The notes under the pieces were generated by a model that worked only from the letters and a program-made list of their open reading frames with translations, had not been told where the DNA came from and did not search any database. Positions 5,318-5,929 of a stretch of 5,929 nt of DNA are shown one piece after another. The position numbers were made by a program, and so were the translations under genes. This stretch comes from JBBDIO01 sp040880365 (GTDB lineage: Bacteria > Chloroflexota > Anaerolineae > Caldilineales > Caldilineaceae), in the NCBI GenBank assembly GCA_040880365.1, contig JBBDIO010000105.1:1-5929 (forward strand), written 5' to 3'. The first letter of the stretch is position 1. The number at the start of each line of letters is the position of its first letter.

Positions 5318-5347
5318 TTGACGCCCGCGATAGCGCGCGAGTATAAT
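5318..5347 (+). promoter_or_regulatory. Sigma70-type promoter of rseP
   Basis: TTGACG (5318-5323, five of six consensus) and a perfect TATAAT (5342-5347) are separated by 18 bp. Transcription should start near 5354, leaving a leader of about 175 nt before the rseP ATG, long enough for leader control. Independent transcription separates rseP from selA-ipk. Confidence 0.8.
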
Positions 5348-5528
5348 GCGGTTCGTGCTCTGGACTGTCGATGCGCGCCGAGCCTGGTCGCAATACAGGT
5401 CGAATGCAGACCATAAGCTGACTGTGTAAGTAGTTGCGTATACGGGGAAGGCTTGTGCAGAACGCTGCGAATACCGATTCTGGGCGAGGCTGCGCTGATG
5501 TGGTTCTGGGGGTTTAAGAAAGGCGTAT

Positions 5529-5929
5529 ATGTTAATTACTGTTATCTCGTTTTTGATTGTCCTGGGGATTCTGGTTTTCATCCATGAACTGGGACATTAT
5601 TGGGTCGCCCGCCGCAACGGCATCGTGGTCGAAGAATTTGGCATGGGCTATCCCCCCCGTATGATTCGGCTCTTTCGGTATGATGGCACCGACTTCACCC
5701 TCAACTGGATTCCCTTTGGCGGCTTTGCCCGCATGAAAGGGGAAGACGCGGGCGACGCGACGCCGGGGTCTCTCAATGCTGCCAGCACCGGCGCGCGTGC
5801 GGCAACGATGGCGGCTGGCCCTGCGATGAATTTTCTGCTGGCGATTGTGCTCTTTGCCGCCAGCTTCATGGCCGGTTTTCCTGCGGTGGTCGGCTATCCC
5901 CAGCTGACAGATGCGCCGGCAGGGTCACG
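5529..5929 (+). CDS. rseP: RseP-type site-2 metalloprotease (M50), partial, 5' end
   Basis: The first 133 codons of an intramembrane zinc protease run off the window end, about a third of the usual length. Residues 2-18 form a hydrophobic first membrane segment running into the zinc motif H19-E20-L-G-H23, intact. P62-F-G-G-F-A-R-M-K-G-E72 matches the conserved membrane-associated loop after the active site, and G97-P-A-M-N-F102 begins a second hydrophobic segment (about 100-117). The sequence then turns towards the expected PDZ domain. The ATG at 5529 has AAAGG five nt upstream (5519-5523) and gives the normal family N-terminus. RseP cleaves membrane-bound anti-sigma factors and signal-peptide remnants. 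In many bacteria rseP follows dxr; here the gene before it on this strand is the isopentenyl phosphate kinase, beyond a 670-nt gap. The family call is firm; which client it cleaves is unknown. Confidence 0.95.
   Translation, partial: MLITVISFLIVLGILVFIHELGHYWVARRNGIVVEEFGMGYPPRMIRLFRYDGTDFTLNWIPFGGFARMKGEDAGDATPGSLNAASTGARAATMAAGPAMNFLLAIVLFAASFMAGFPAVVGYPQLTDAPAGS

Noticed and set aside
5083..5416. Two overlapping plus-strand frames of 77-87 codons before rseP
   Set aside because: They overlap each other and the rseP promoter, have no family resemblance and no convincing start signals.

Overview
This is a bacterial chromosomal window of moderately high GC with every gene on the + strand. 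The best guess for its host is the phylum Chloroflexota (Anaerolineae/Caldilineae-like). That guess rests on two proteins: a bacterial isopentenyl phosphate kinase, an archaeal-type enzyme that Chloroflexota are known to carry, and a small MBL-fold protein of a style I associate with that phylum. It is an inference from protein style, not a database result.

Layout: (1) 1-160, non-coding lead-in with an imperfect dyad (7-89) and a 10-bp direct repeat. (2) 161-817, a small MBL-fold protein whose HxHxDH metal motif is degraded to HxQxGH. (3) 818-1204, a repeat-rich gap holding a near-perfect 69-nt hairpin, a short dyad and two short tandem repeats, including three exact copies of a 14-mer. (4) 1205-2107, an NAD(P)-dependent beta-hydroxyacid dehydrogenase. 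(5) 2191-2319, a strong sigma70-type promoter and a tRNA-Val(UAC), with a 10+10 bp inverted repeat wrapped around the -10 box. (6) 2320-2547, a leader containing a strong 56-nt hairpin. (7) 2548-4002 selA and 3999-4859 isopentenyl phosphate kinase, which overlap by 4 nt and look translationally coupled. (8) 4860-5317, about 460 nt with no recognisable gene. (9) A promoter at 5318-5347 and the first 133 codons of an RseP-type site-2 protease, cut off by the window end.

How the genes relate: SelA converts Ser-tRNA(Sec) to Sec-tRNA(Sec), so the host probably makes selenoproteins, but selB, selC and selD are not in this window. The kinase makes IPP from isopentenyl phosphate, the last step of the alternative mevalonate route. 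No known pathway joins it to SelA. RseP is a membrane protease with its own promoter. The most attractive lead is the hairpin just upstream of selA: the E. coli selAB leader carries a SECIS-like element through which SelB represses translation, and this hairpin sits in a comparable place. I found no CRISPR array, insertion sequence or clearly novel multi-gene system.
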